Origin: a virus
Direction: 5' to 3' (one strand)
DNA: 64,000 nt
Virus record (IMG/VR): IMGVR_UViG_3300009164_000056
Location: 25,571 to 89,570 of that record
The notes below the pieces were generated by a model. It did not search any database. It was not told the origin of the DNA and was given only the letters and a program-made list of their open reading frames with translations. Each line of letters starts with the position of its first letter. Position 1 is the stretch's first letter. The position numbers and the translations under genes were made by a program. Positions 1-7,373 of the stretch are shown piece after piece.

Positions 1-1584
1 ATTAAGAAAGCTTTACTTTCCACATTCCCTGGATTTGGTGCTGATGGTACTGTAACAAACGTTACTGGTGTTAACTCTACATTTATTTCAACTGCAGTAG
101 CTACTGGAACAACAACTCCTGCTATTACAGCTAGTTTAAGTGCAACGGGTACACCAAGCGCATCTACTTATTTAAGAGGTGATAATACATGGGCATCTGT
201 TCCTGCTGCTTATTCTTGGTCTATTGGTGCTACTACGGGACTTGCACAAAATGTTGGAAATGGTGCATTGGTAAGAATCCTTGCAGGTTCTGGTATTACA
301 AGTACAGTAGCTGCAGGTGCTGGTGATCCAACTGTAACTATTGTGAATACAGGGGTATTAGCACTTACTGCAGGAACTAACGTTTCTATTACAGGTACAC
401 AAGCAAACTTAACTATTAATGCAACTGACCAATATACAGGTACTGTAACAAATATTGCTACGGGTGCTGGTTTAACTGGTGGTCCTATTACTTCTACTGG
501 TACAATTGCTGTTAAATACACATTTGCAGGTAACATTATAGATGCAGCACCTGCTGGATTACCTGGAGTAGCTCAAGATTATATTTTACTACATAATTTT
601 ATAACAAATAATGCTGAAAAGTCTCAACTTGGTGCAATATCAATAAGTGAATTAGATACACCTTCTGCAGATTTAAATATTAATACATTTAAATTAATTA
701 ATGTTGTTAACCCAACAAATGCTCAAGATGCTGCAACTAAAAACTACGTAGATACTACATTTGCTGGTTCTGGTGCATTAATTTATCAAGGTGGTTATAA
801 TGCATCTACAAATACACCTAATTTAGATGTACCTCCTACAGGTACTATTAATAAAGGATTTACATATACTGTTACAGTAGATGGTGTATTCTTTGGAGAA
901 CAAGTTAGAGTAGGTGATTTGCTTATTGCAAACATTAATACTCCAACTGTATTAGGAGACTGGACAAGAGTACAAAATAACATTGACTTAGCTACTACAA
1001 CTACTGTAGGTATTGCTAGCTTTGCTGCTGCAAGTTTTGCTGTAAGTGCTGCTGGTGAGGTTACCATTAAAAATGGTGGTGTAATTTTAGGTACGCAAAC
1101 TACAGGATCTTATAACCCTACTGTTGGTACAACAGCAAGTGTTAACATTGGAAATAATAGCACATTTGGTACTTTAGTATTTAATGATATTACATTAACA
1201 AATGGTGTAATTACATCATATACTACTGAATACATTCAGTCATCAAGTACAACTAATCCTGGTGTAATTTTAATTGCAACAGATGTTGAAGCAACTGCTG
1301 GTTCAGTTACTACTAAAGCTGTTACTCCGGCACAATTGATTTCTAATGCAACTTCAGTAGCTAATACTGCTATAACAAGTAGAGAATTTAAAACATCTCT
1401 TGCTGCATCGGGTGTTGTATCACATAATATGAACTCATTTGATGTAATGGTACAATTGTATGATTCACTTACTTTTGAAACTGTTTATGCAGATGTAGTT
1501 AGAACAAGTTCAAATGCAGTTACTGTTACTTTTGGTGCTGTTCCTACAAATCCTATCAAAATATTAATTATTAAAATAGGATAA
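1..1584 (+). CDS. Tail fibre-like protein, 5' end cut by window edge
   Basis: The reading frame is open from base 1, so the true start lies upstream; the first internal Met is at 268. The visible part is rich in Thr, Gly, Asn, Ala and Ser and carries beta-rich fibre repeats of the kind GTVTNIATGAGLTGGPITSTG, typical of trimeric phage fibre shafts. The N-terminal part of what is seen has the STYLRGDNTW motif, common in tail fibres of T4-like and Bacteroidetes phages. The C-terminal about 75 residues (from REFKTSLAASG) look like a compact tip domain with a 'MVQLYDSLTFETVYADV' strand pattern. A hairpin terminator follows at 1601-1636. Likely a receptor-binding or structural fibre. The fibre class is seen in the sequence; receptor and position on the virion are unknown. 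Confidence 0.8.
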   Translation: MKKALLSTFPGFGADGTVTNVTGVNSTFISTAVATGTTTPAITASLSATGTPSASTYLRGDNTWASVPAAYSWSIGATTGLAQNVGNGALVRILAGSGITSTVAAGAGDPTVTIVNTGVLALTAGTNVSITGTQANLTINATDQYTGTVTNIATGAGLTGGPITSTGTIAVKYTFAGNIIDAAPAGLPGVAQDYILLHNFITNNAEKSQLGAISISELDTPSADLNINTFKLINVVNPTNAQDAATKNYVDTTFAGSGALIYQGGYNASTNTPNLDVPPTGTINKGFTYTVTVDGVFFGEQVRVGDLLIANINTPTVLGDWTRVQNNIDLATTTTVGIASFAAASFAVSAAGEVTIKNGGVILGTQTTGSYNPTVGTTASVNIGNNSTFGTLVFNDITLTNGVITSYTTEYIQSSSTTNPGVILIATDVEATAGSVTTKAVTPAQLISNATSVANTAITSREFKTSLAASGVVSHNMNSFDVMVQLYDSLTFETVYADVVRTSSNAVTVTFGAVPTNPIKILIIKIG

Positions 1585-1600
1585 ATAACACTTTTATATT

Positions 1601-1640
1601 AAGGGGGGATTTCATAAATTCATGGTTTCCCCCTTTTTTA
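1601..1640 (+). terminator. Rho-independent terminator after first fibre gene
   Basis: AAGGGGGGA (1601-1609) pairs with TCCCCCTTT (1628-1636), one G-T wobble, with the T run continuing to 1639. It sits 16 bases after the stop of the upstream fibre gene and before the next fibre gene, separating two transcription units. Confidence 0.75.
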
Positions 1641-1654
1641 TAAATTAAAAATTG

Positions 1655-1669
1655 TACTTTTGGTACCAA
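1655..1669 (+). promoter_or_regulatory. Bacteroidetes-type -7 element upstream of second fibre
   Basis: TACTTTTG (1655-1662) matches the Bacteroidetes sigma-A -7 consensus TAnnTTTG and overlaps the 10-base palindrome TTGGTACCAA (1660-1669). It lies 26 bases before the ATG at 1688 and just after a terminator. No clear -33 TTTG is seen at the usual distance, so this is moderate evidence only. Confidence 0.45.
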
Positions 1670-1687
1670 TATAAAATAAAATTATAG

Positions 1688-4600
1688 ATGGCAATAAGAT
1701 TTTTAACCAGTCAAAATATACAAGCAGGTACATTAACTGTATCAACTATAGCCAACTTATCTACAGCATCTAATGTATTTTTAGTTTCAGATAGTGGTTT
1801 AGTTAAATATAGAACCGCCACACAAGTGCGTTCTGATATTGGAGCGGGTACTGTAACATCTATTACAATAACTCCAGGTACAGGAATAAGTGGTGGAGGA
1901 ACAATTACTTCATCAGGTACACTTACTATTACAAATACAGACTTGGGTTCTTCTCAAGCTATATTTAAAAATATTGCAGCTGCAGGCGAAAGTACAATAG
2001 TTGCTGATTCTAATAATGATACATTAACTTTTGTCAATGGTTCTAATATTGCCATCACTACTAATGCAACAACTGATACAATAACTATATCTGCATCAGA
2101 TACTAATAATTATCCAACTACTTTAACTTGGGATACTGGAACAGGTATTTTAGGTTTAGGAAGAAGTGGTTTATCTACTTTAACTGTAGATTTAGACGGA
2201 AGATATCCTGAAAATAATGGTACAGGTGCAAGTGGTACTTGGGGAATAAATATTACAGGTAATGCAACATATGCAACAAATGCAGGAAATGCTGATACAA
2301 TTGATAACTGGGCATTTACAAATACAGGTTCTAATTCATCAACAGCACCTGATACTATTAATAGTAATGGTATAAGCTATACTGCTGTTGCATTACTTGG
2401 TCAATCAGATGGTGCGTTATATTCTCAAGCATATAGTGTATCTTGGCAACATCAAATATTTGGTGATTATAGAACAGGACAGATTGCAATAAGAGGTAAA
2501 AATAGTGGGGTTTGGCAGGCTTGGAGAACTGTTTTAGATTCTAGCAACTACACTTCATACGCTCCAACTTTAACGGGTGGTGGAGCTTCAGGAACTTGGA
2601 ATATTAATATAACGGGTGCAGCAGCTAGTGCAGCATTTGCAAATTATGCTGATGATGCGGGTTATGCAACTAATGCCAATTATGCAACTAACTCAGGTAA
2701 TGCAACTATTTCTTTATATGTTTCTTCACCTGATGGTGATAGAGTTGCTAGTAATAAATTACCTAACGGTAATCCACCACGTGCTGTACAATATGATTTT
2801 GCTTCTGCAAGTTCAGTTACAGGAGCTACTGGTAATTATGCTGGTGTAATGACATATAGACCATGGGATGGTACAAGTATAAGTACTGGTGATTCATCTT
2901 ATCAATTAGCTTTTGCTAATCAAAGTGGTGTAAATGCATCAGGTCCTGCACAGTTATTGCTAAGAAATGGTATTAATGCTACATGGAATGCTTGGCAAAC
3001 AATGCTTTCTTCAAGTAATTATAATAATTATTCACCAACTTTAACAGGAGGAGCTGCAAGTGGTACATGGTCAATTAGTATAACGGGTAGTGCAACTAGT
3101 ACTCCATATGCTGACTATGCTGATACAGCAGGATATGCTCTTGATGCAGGTAATGCAACAACAGCAAATACTTTATCTAGTGGTCAAAGTAATTGGCTTG
3201 GTACAGGAGTTATTAATAATGTTGTAGGGATGTTGGCTTGGAAAAATTATGGCAATGGTCACGTAATATTTGATGCTTCTAATTCAACTACCCCAAGTGG
3301 TGGAGCTTGTAATAATACAAATCCACAAAATAACTGGACAGGCACATTCCCAACATTAATGGGGTGGAATGGAGTTAACACTTACGGAGTAAGAGTAGAT
3401 AGTACAAGAGTTGCAGATGGATTAACATCAATGAACATATCTCAGTTTACAAATAACTCAGGATATACAACTGGAACTGGTACAATAAACTATGTATCTA
3501 AATTTACAGGAACTACTACTTTTGGTAATAGTTTAATTTATGATGATGGCATTCTTGTAACTATTAATGGAGCATTAACCGTAACAGGTAGTCCAACAAA
3601 TTTACAATACACTAGAGTAAATAATGATTTAGATATATTTAGTGGTGATATTGATTCAGAAAACTATGGAGCTACTGCTAGACTTAGACTATCAAGAGCA
3701 TCTGGTACTTTAGTTTCACCTACAACCCCAAGTTCTGGGACTGCTATTGGTAGAGTAGAATTTGGTGCTTACAATAGTGGCACTGCATCGTTTATAATGA
3801 CTGCAAAAGTTGAAGCAACTATGGATGCTACAAGTGGAGCTAATGATTTACCAAGTAGATTAGGATTCTTTACTACACCAGATAATACTAGTACTATGGT
3901 TGAGAGAATGCGAATTAACAATGCTGGTCAGATAAGAATTGGTGGTACAACAATGAACTTTTCTGATATTTTAAATATTCAGGCTGGGTCAATAGCTTTT
4001 CAAAATGGATATGGTCTTAGATTTACAAGTACATCAGGAAGTATATATGCTAGTGTATATTCTAGTAGTGACAATACAGTAATTAAATCATTAGGAACTG
4101 GTGTTTTAATTAAAAACTTAAGTGGTAGTGATCTTGTAACAGTATTAAATTCAGGATCAGTTCGTTTCAATAGTTATGGAATTGGAACATATGTAGGAAC
4201 AGCTACACAAAAATTAGCAGTAGATAGTTCTGGAAATATTATAGAGATTCCAATTGGTGCAGGTGCAGTAGATGGTTCTGGTACAGCTAATTATATTACT
4301 AAATGGACTAGTACAACTAGTTTAACTAACTCAGCTATATTTGATAATGGTACAAATGTATTAATTGGTACAACTGATGTAGGTACACCTACTTTTGGTT
4401 CTGCACCACAATTTGTAGTTGCAAATGCTGCAGGTGGTGTTATAGATATAAGAAGTCTTAATACAAATATATTAGCCGGTAGTGTACTAGGTAGATTACA
4501 ATTTACAGGAAAAGATGATGCAACTGTAGGATATACTACTGCAGCTATTGAAGCTGTTGCAGTTGGAACAGCTGGTACAGGTAATGGTGGTGGTGGTAAA

Positions 4601-5311
4601 TTAAAATTTATGACTGCTGCATTTGGTACTGGATCAAGTCCTTTACCAAGAATGTGGGTTAATAGTTCAGGTAATGTTACTATTGGGACAAGTGAATTAA
4701 ATTATTCTAAATTAACTGTAGATGGTGACATATATGCTACAACTTCAGTAAATGGTTATTTACTTTATGCTTATGGTGGTGGTTATGGTTGTGCTATTGG
4801 AAGTCCTGGTATTTTAGGTACTGATATAGGATTATATGGTACAGCTGGTGATGAAGTAATTGCTATGTTAAATTATAGTGATGGTTATTATTATTATGGT
4901 GGTACTTCTATAAGAAGTAATGGTTCATTTGTTGGCATTAGTGCATTACCTGATTATCCATTACATGTAGGATCACAAAATGGAAATATTTCTATATATG
5001 CTGATTATGATATTGTAGCATTTTCTGATGAATCAGTTAAAGAAAATATTAGACCTATTGAAAATGTAATTGAAAGAGTACAAAAATCAAGAGGTGTACT
5101 ATATGACAGAATTGATAGTGGTCATAAAGACAATATTGGTTTTATAGCACAAGAGTTAGAACTTACTTTCCCTGAATTAGTTGTTACTAATGAAGATGGA
5201 ACTAAAGCTGTTAAATATCAGAATGCTGTAGCTGTTATGTTTGAAGCTATTAAAGAACAACAAAAACAAATAGATGAACTAAAAGAATTAGTAAATAAAT
5301 TAATCAAATAA
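1688..5311 (+). CDS. Tail fibre with C-terminal S74 intramolecular chaperone
   Basis: A 1207-residue fibre. The N-terminal 130 residues start MAIRFLTSQNIQ and carry shaft repeats (GTGISGGGTITSSGTLTI). Residues about 175-510 hold repeated receptor-module-like units built on 'GASGTWNINITG', stretches of A-x-Y-A-x-x-A, and 'WQAWRTVLDSSNY'. The C-terminal 95 residues are a Peptidase_S74 / endosialidase chaperone: SDESVKENI with candidate catalytic Ser1113 and Lys1118, then IGFIAQELELTFPELV and a C-terminal coiled coil. In this family the chaperone trimerises the fibre and then cuts itself off at the Ser. The role as a trimeric receptor-binding fibre follows from the family; the receptor is unknown. 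The small fibre-associated gene starts 1 base after its stop. Confidence 0.9.
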   Translation: MAIRFLTSQNIQAGTLTVSTIANLSTASNVFLVSDSGLVKYRTATQVRSDIGAGTVTSITITPGTGISGGGTITSSGTLTITNTDLGSSQAIFKNIAAAGESTIVADSNNDTLTFVNGSNIAITTNATTDTITISASDTNNYPTTLTWDTGTGILGLGRSGLSTLTVDLDGRYPENNGTGASGTWGINITGNATYATNAGNADTIDNWAFTNTGSNSSTAPDTINSNGISYTAVALLGQSDGALYSQAYSVSWQHQIFGDYRTGQIAIRGKNSGVWQAWRTVLDSSNYTSYAPTLTGGGASGTWNINITGAAASAAFANYADDAGYATNANYATNSGNATISLYVSSPDGDRVASNKLPNGNPPRAVQYDFASASSVTGATGNYAGVMTYRPWDGTSISTGDSSYQLAFANQSGVNASGPAQLLLRNGINATWNAWQTMLSSSNYNNYSPTLTGGAASGTWSISITGSATSTPYADYADTAGYALDAGNATTANTLSSGQSNWLGTGVINNVVGMLAWKNYGNGHVIFDASNSTTPSGGACNNTNPQNNWTGTFPTLMGWNGVNTYGVRVDSTRVADGLTSMNISQFTNNSGYTTGTGTINYVSKFTGTTTFGNSLIYDDGILVTINGALTVTGSPTNLQYTRVNNDLDIFSGDIDSENYGATARLRLSRASGTLVSPTTPSSGTAIGRVEFGAYNSGTASFIMTAKVEATMDATSGANDLPSRLGFFTTPDNTSTMVERMRINNAGQIRIGGTTMNFSDILNIQAGSIAFQNGYGLRFTSTSGSIYASVYSSSDNTVIKSLGTGVLIKNLSGSDLVTVLNSGSVRFNSYGIGTYVGTATQKLAVDSSGNIIEIPIGAGAVDGSGTANYITKWTSTTSLTNSAIFDNGTNVLIGTTDVGTPTFGSAPQFVVANAAGGVIDIRSLNTNILAGSVLGRLQFTGKDDATVGYTTAAIEAVAVGTAGTGNGGGGKLKFMTAAFGTGSSPLPRMWVNSSGNVTIGTSELNYSKLTVDGDIYATTSVNGYLLYAYGGGYGCAIGSPGILGTDIGLYGTAGDEVIAMLNYSDGYYYYGGTSIRSNGSFVGISALPDYPLHVGSQNGNISIYADYDIVAFSDESVKENIRPIENVIERVQKSRGVLYDRIDSGHKDNIGFIAQELELTFPELVVTNEDGTKAVKYQNAVAVMFEAIKEQQKQIDELKELVNKLIK
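2500..3175 (+). repeat. Duplicated fibre module inside the S74 fibre gene
   Basis: Two protein-level copies of a unit: WQAWRTVLDSSNYTSYAPTL, then TGG-GASGTWNINITG (about 2516-2620), and WNAWQTMLSSSNYNNYSPTL, then TGG-AASGTWSISITG (about 2984-3090). Each is followed by an Ala/Tyr/Asp-rich strand (NYADDAGYA and DYADTAGYA). A third, shorter GASGTWGINITG lies at about 2224-2262. DNA identity is low, so this is an old duplication. Confidence 0.7.
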
Positions 5312-5312
5312 T

Positions 5313-5633
5313 ATGAACACATATACCTGGTTTATTGCATCATTAGATTGCAAAATAAATGAAGACAACTTACAAGATGTTGTATACAATGTAAATTGGA
5401 GATACAGTGCTATTAATGAAGAGGGCGTAATGGCTTTAACTTATGGTGGTTTATTAGTATCACCACCAAGTGCAGAAGATTTTACACCTTATGATCAATT
5501 AACTAAAGAACAAATAATTGGTTGGTTAGAAGCTGGCTTAAATGTTCCTGCAATAACTGCTGATTTGGATAATCAAATTAATTTGATTGTTAATCCTGTA
5601 GATGTAACACCACCTTTACCATTTGAAAATTAA
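5313..5633 (+). CDS. Small fibre-associated protein, paralogue 1 of 3
   Basis: 106 residues beginning MNTYTWFIASLDC, with a core DVVYNVNWRYSAI, a segment LTKEQIIGWLEAGL and a proline-rich tail ending PPLPFEN. This pattern (aromatic start, DVV strand, LT-x-E-x-I-x-x-W helix) is found in small proteins near tail fibres of many large phages; their role is not established, though a fibre assembly or structural role is often suggested. It starts 1 base after the S74 fibre stop, so it is probably co-translated with the fibre. Two diverged copies follow at 6100 and 6441, which supports a shared fold. Confidence 0.75.
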   Translation: MNTYTWFIASLDCKINEDNLQDVVYNVNWRYSAINEEGVMALTYGGLLVSPPSAEDFTPYDQLTKEQIIGWLEAGLNVPAITADLDNQINLIVNPVDVTPPLPFEN

Positions 5634-5639
5634 TAAGAT

Positions 5640-6077
5640 ATGTCATTACCATTAAGTGGACCTTTAAGCTTTTCAGATATAGCTAGTGTAATAGGTGTTG
5701 ATTCACCTTACTCATTAGGGACTATGTCAGCTAATGCTGGATTTACATCACCAGATTCAGTATCTGAATTTTATGGTTATGGTCCTGGTGGTGGTTTGAC
5801 ATTATTCTTTGTAAGTCAACCTCCAACTAACTTATCGCAAAAGGTTTGTCAGATGAGACCATCTTGTTGTACACCAGTTTGGCATAATGGAATTGGAGCG
5901 TTACCAGAACCTGGAGATTTTGTTTATACAGACTCTGCAGGAACAGTACCTTTAATGGGTTTTAAAGCTCAATTTTTTTATGGAATGGACATAGAAGAAT
6001 GTGTTCCAGCATTTAATTGGCTTTTAATATCTGATTTAGATTCTGGACAAGTTTTAGAAGTAGGTGGATGTTTTTAA
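5640..6077 (+). CDS. Small virion protein of the 'LPLSGPLSFSDI' type
   Basis: 145 residues starting MSLPLSGPLSFSDIASVIG, followed by SEFYGYGPGGG. This N-terminal pattern (LP-x-SG-x-[IL]-S-[FL]-x-D[IV] ... S-x-x-x-[FY]-Y-G) recurs in small structural proteins of many tailed phages, where it looks like a binding segment for a larger partner. The C-terminal 95 residues contain five cysteines (two in VCQMRPSCC, one in CTPVWH-like context, one in EECVPAF, one at GGCF, the C-terminus) and a 'DSAGTVPL' turn, suggesting a small beta domain. It sits within the fibre cluster, 7 bases after the previous gene. Function unknown; virion or fibre accessory is an inference from context. Confidence 0.7.
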   Translation: MSLPLSGPLSFSDIASVIGVDSPYSLGTMSANAGFTSPDSVSEFYGYGPGGGLTLFFVSQPPTNLSQKVCQMRPSCCTPVWHNGIGALPEPGDFVYTDSAGTVPLMGFKAQFFYGMDIEECVPAFNWLLISDLDSGQVLEVGGCF

Positions 6078-6099
6078 TAATTTAAATAAATAAAAAGAT

Positions 6100-6435
6100 A
6101 TGACAAAGTATATTTGGGATTGCAATATGATTGAGGTTTTACCAACCTTAGATACATTTAATAATGTAGTATGTAAAGTACATTATAAAGTAACATGCAT
6201 TGATGATGAAGATTTATCTGAGTCACCAAAATCAGTTGATAAACTAGGTGTGCAAATATTAAATACAGAAAATATAACTAATTTTGTTAATTTTGAAGAA
6301 TTAACAAATGAGACTATTACTGTTTGGGTAAAAGCAGCACTTGGTGAAACACGTGTTTCTGATATAGAATTAAAACTTAAAGTTAGATATGATAGTATGA
6401 TTGACTCATATATCATATCTATTAATAAAGACTAA
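6100..6435 (+). CDS. Small fibre-associated protein, paralogue 2 of 3
   Basis: 111 residues, MTKYIWDCNMIEVL..., with 'FNNVVCKVHYKVTCIDD' aligning to the DVVYNVNWRYSAI strand of the gene at 5313, and LTNETITVWVKAAL aligning to its LTKEQIIGWLEAGL helix. It lacks the proline-rich tail. The leader aataaaaagat is the A-rich type used throughout. Probably the same fold as paralogues 1 and 3; function unknown. Confidence 0.72.
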   Translation: MTKYIWDCNMIEVLPTLDTFNNVVCKVHYKVTCIDDEDLSESPKSVDKLGVQILNTENITNFVNFEELTNETITVWVKAALGETRVSDIELKLKVRYDSMIDSYIISINKD

Positions 6436-6440
6436 TAGTT

Positions 6441-6908
6441 ATGAAAAAACCAATTATTAAAAAAACTCTTGTAAAAAAAGAAGTTGTTAAAGAAGTTGCT
6501 ATTAAAGCAAAACCTATTGCTAAAAAACCTATTAAAGAAGTTAAAGCAATAAGTAAAATTGTAAAACCTGTATTTGTAGAGGAACCAATTATTGAGATCA
6601 AGTATAGTTGGGATATAGAAAACATTGAGATTAACAACCTTACTAATATAATTACTCAAATTACCTATGAGCTTATAGGTACTTTAAATGATGAAAGTTA
6701 CCCGGTTAGTGGTACAATCTTAATACCTAAAGATGGGATCCTTTCTAATAAAGTAGAAACAGGTGATTATAAAACTCTAACAAAACAAGAAATCATAGAC
6801 TATATGGTTAGCAGAATATCTGATAAACATGTGGAATCAATGAAAGCTTTGATTATTCAAAACTTCAATGGAACTAAAATAATTGATAAAACTTTTTGGA
6901 AATCATAA
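6441..6908 (+). CDS. Small fibre-associated protein, paralogue 3 of 3, Lys-rich N-terminus
   Basis: 155 residues. Residues 1-45 form a basic Lys/Ile/Val/Pro-rich arm (MKKPIIKKTLVKKEVVKEV...). From KYSWDIENIEINN on it aligns with the two small neighbours: aromatic start, NIITQITYELIG strand, LTKQEIIDYMVSRI helix. The basic arm is absent from the other two copies and could bind DNA, membrane or an acidic partner, but nothing shows which. It starts 5 bases after the previous stop. Function unknown. Confidence 0.72.
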   Translation: MKKPIIKKTLVKKEVVKEVAIKAKPIAKKPIKEVKAISKIVKPVFVEEPIIEIKYSWDIENIEINNLTNIITQITYELIGTLNDESYPVSGTILIPKDGILSNKVETGDYKTLTKQEIIDYMVSRISDKHVESMKALIIQNFNGTKIIDKTFWKS

Positions 6909-6924
6909 ATAAGTTATATATTTG
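6895..6924 (+). promoter_or_regulatory. Complete Bacteroidetes sigma-A type promoter
   Basis: TTTG at 6895-6898 and TATATTTG at 6917-6924, separated by 18 bases, match the -33 TTTG and -7 TAnnTTTG elements of Bacteroidetes housekeeping promoters. The element overlaps the end of the preceding gene and lies 35 bases before the ATG at 6960. It is the best host-type promoter in the window. Confidence 0.6.
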
Positions 6925-6959
6925 TAACATAATTAAAAAACAATTTAAAACCAATAAAA

Positions 6960-7244
6960 ATGGCAAAGACAAAGTTACCACAAGAAGAAGCTGTTGAAGT
7001 TAAAAAACTTACAGCAGAAGAACTAGAAAATCTAGTTAATGTTCAACAAAAGATTAACAACATTACTTTAAATTTAGGTAATGCTGAATTGGCTAAACAA
7101 GCCATGTTTGTTGAATATTCTAAAATTAAGGCTGAATGGGATGTAGTTGCAAAAACATTAGAAGAGAAGTATGGTCAGGTTAATGTTAACTTATCTGATG
7201 GTACAATTGCACCAATTGACCCTTCTGCCAACCCGCTAGGGTAA
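6960..7244 (+). CDS. Small helical protein, unknown function
   Basis: 94 residues: an acidic, helical N-terminus (MAKTKLPQEEAVEVKKLTAE), a central coiled-coil-like stretch (LVNVQQKINNITLNLGNAEL) and a C-terminal 'EKYGQVNVNLSDGTIAPID' motif. Proteins with the order 'LxxxQxxI...LGxxEL...LExxYGxVNINLxDG' recur in large phages of aquatic bacteria near structural genes. No catalytic residues are seen. It has its own host-type promoter and is followed by a strong terminator, so it is a single-gene transcript. A virion or assembly role is a guess. Confidence 0.7.
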   Translation: MAKTKLPQEEAVEVKKLTAEELENLVNVQQKINNITLNLGNAELAKQAMFVEYSKIKAEWDVVAKTLEEKYGQVNVNLSDGTIAPIDPSANPLG

Positions 7245-7268
7245 TTTCTTTATACGTAAATATTTTAT

Positions 7269-7315
7269 AAAAAATTTTATAACTGAACTTTTCTTGTTTG
7301 GTTATAAAATTTTTT
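7269..7315 (+). terminator. Perfect 15-bp hairpin, terminator feeding into a promoter
   Basis: AAAAAATTTTATAAC (7269-7283) is exactly complementary to GTTATAAAATTTTTT (7301-7315), with a 17-base loop. The right arm is itself a T run, so it can act as an intrinsic terminator for the 94-residue gene. Its last T residues are also the start of the TTTTTGTATATTATAA element that follows. Confidence 0.7.
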
Positions 7316-7334
7316 GTATATTATAATTGTATAG
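7311..7334 (+). promoter_or_regulatory. Recurring TTTTTGTATATTATAA element (copy 1)
   Basis: Starts TTTTTGTATATTATAA and ends TTGTATAG; 23 of 24 bases match the element at 52141-52164. TTTG to ATG is 61 bases here (gene at 7374) and 63 bases there. Probably a promoter of the Bacteroidetes TTTG class or a phage-specific class; the immediately preceding hairpin may be part of it. Confidence 0.6.
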
Positions 7335-7373
7335 AGCACAATAAACTATTACATTATAGTAAATAAAATATTT

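Noticed and set aside
1-5311. Diversity-generating retroelement acting on the fibres.
   Set aside because: No reverse transcriptase gene and no template/variable repeat pair is seen in the window.
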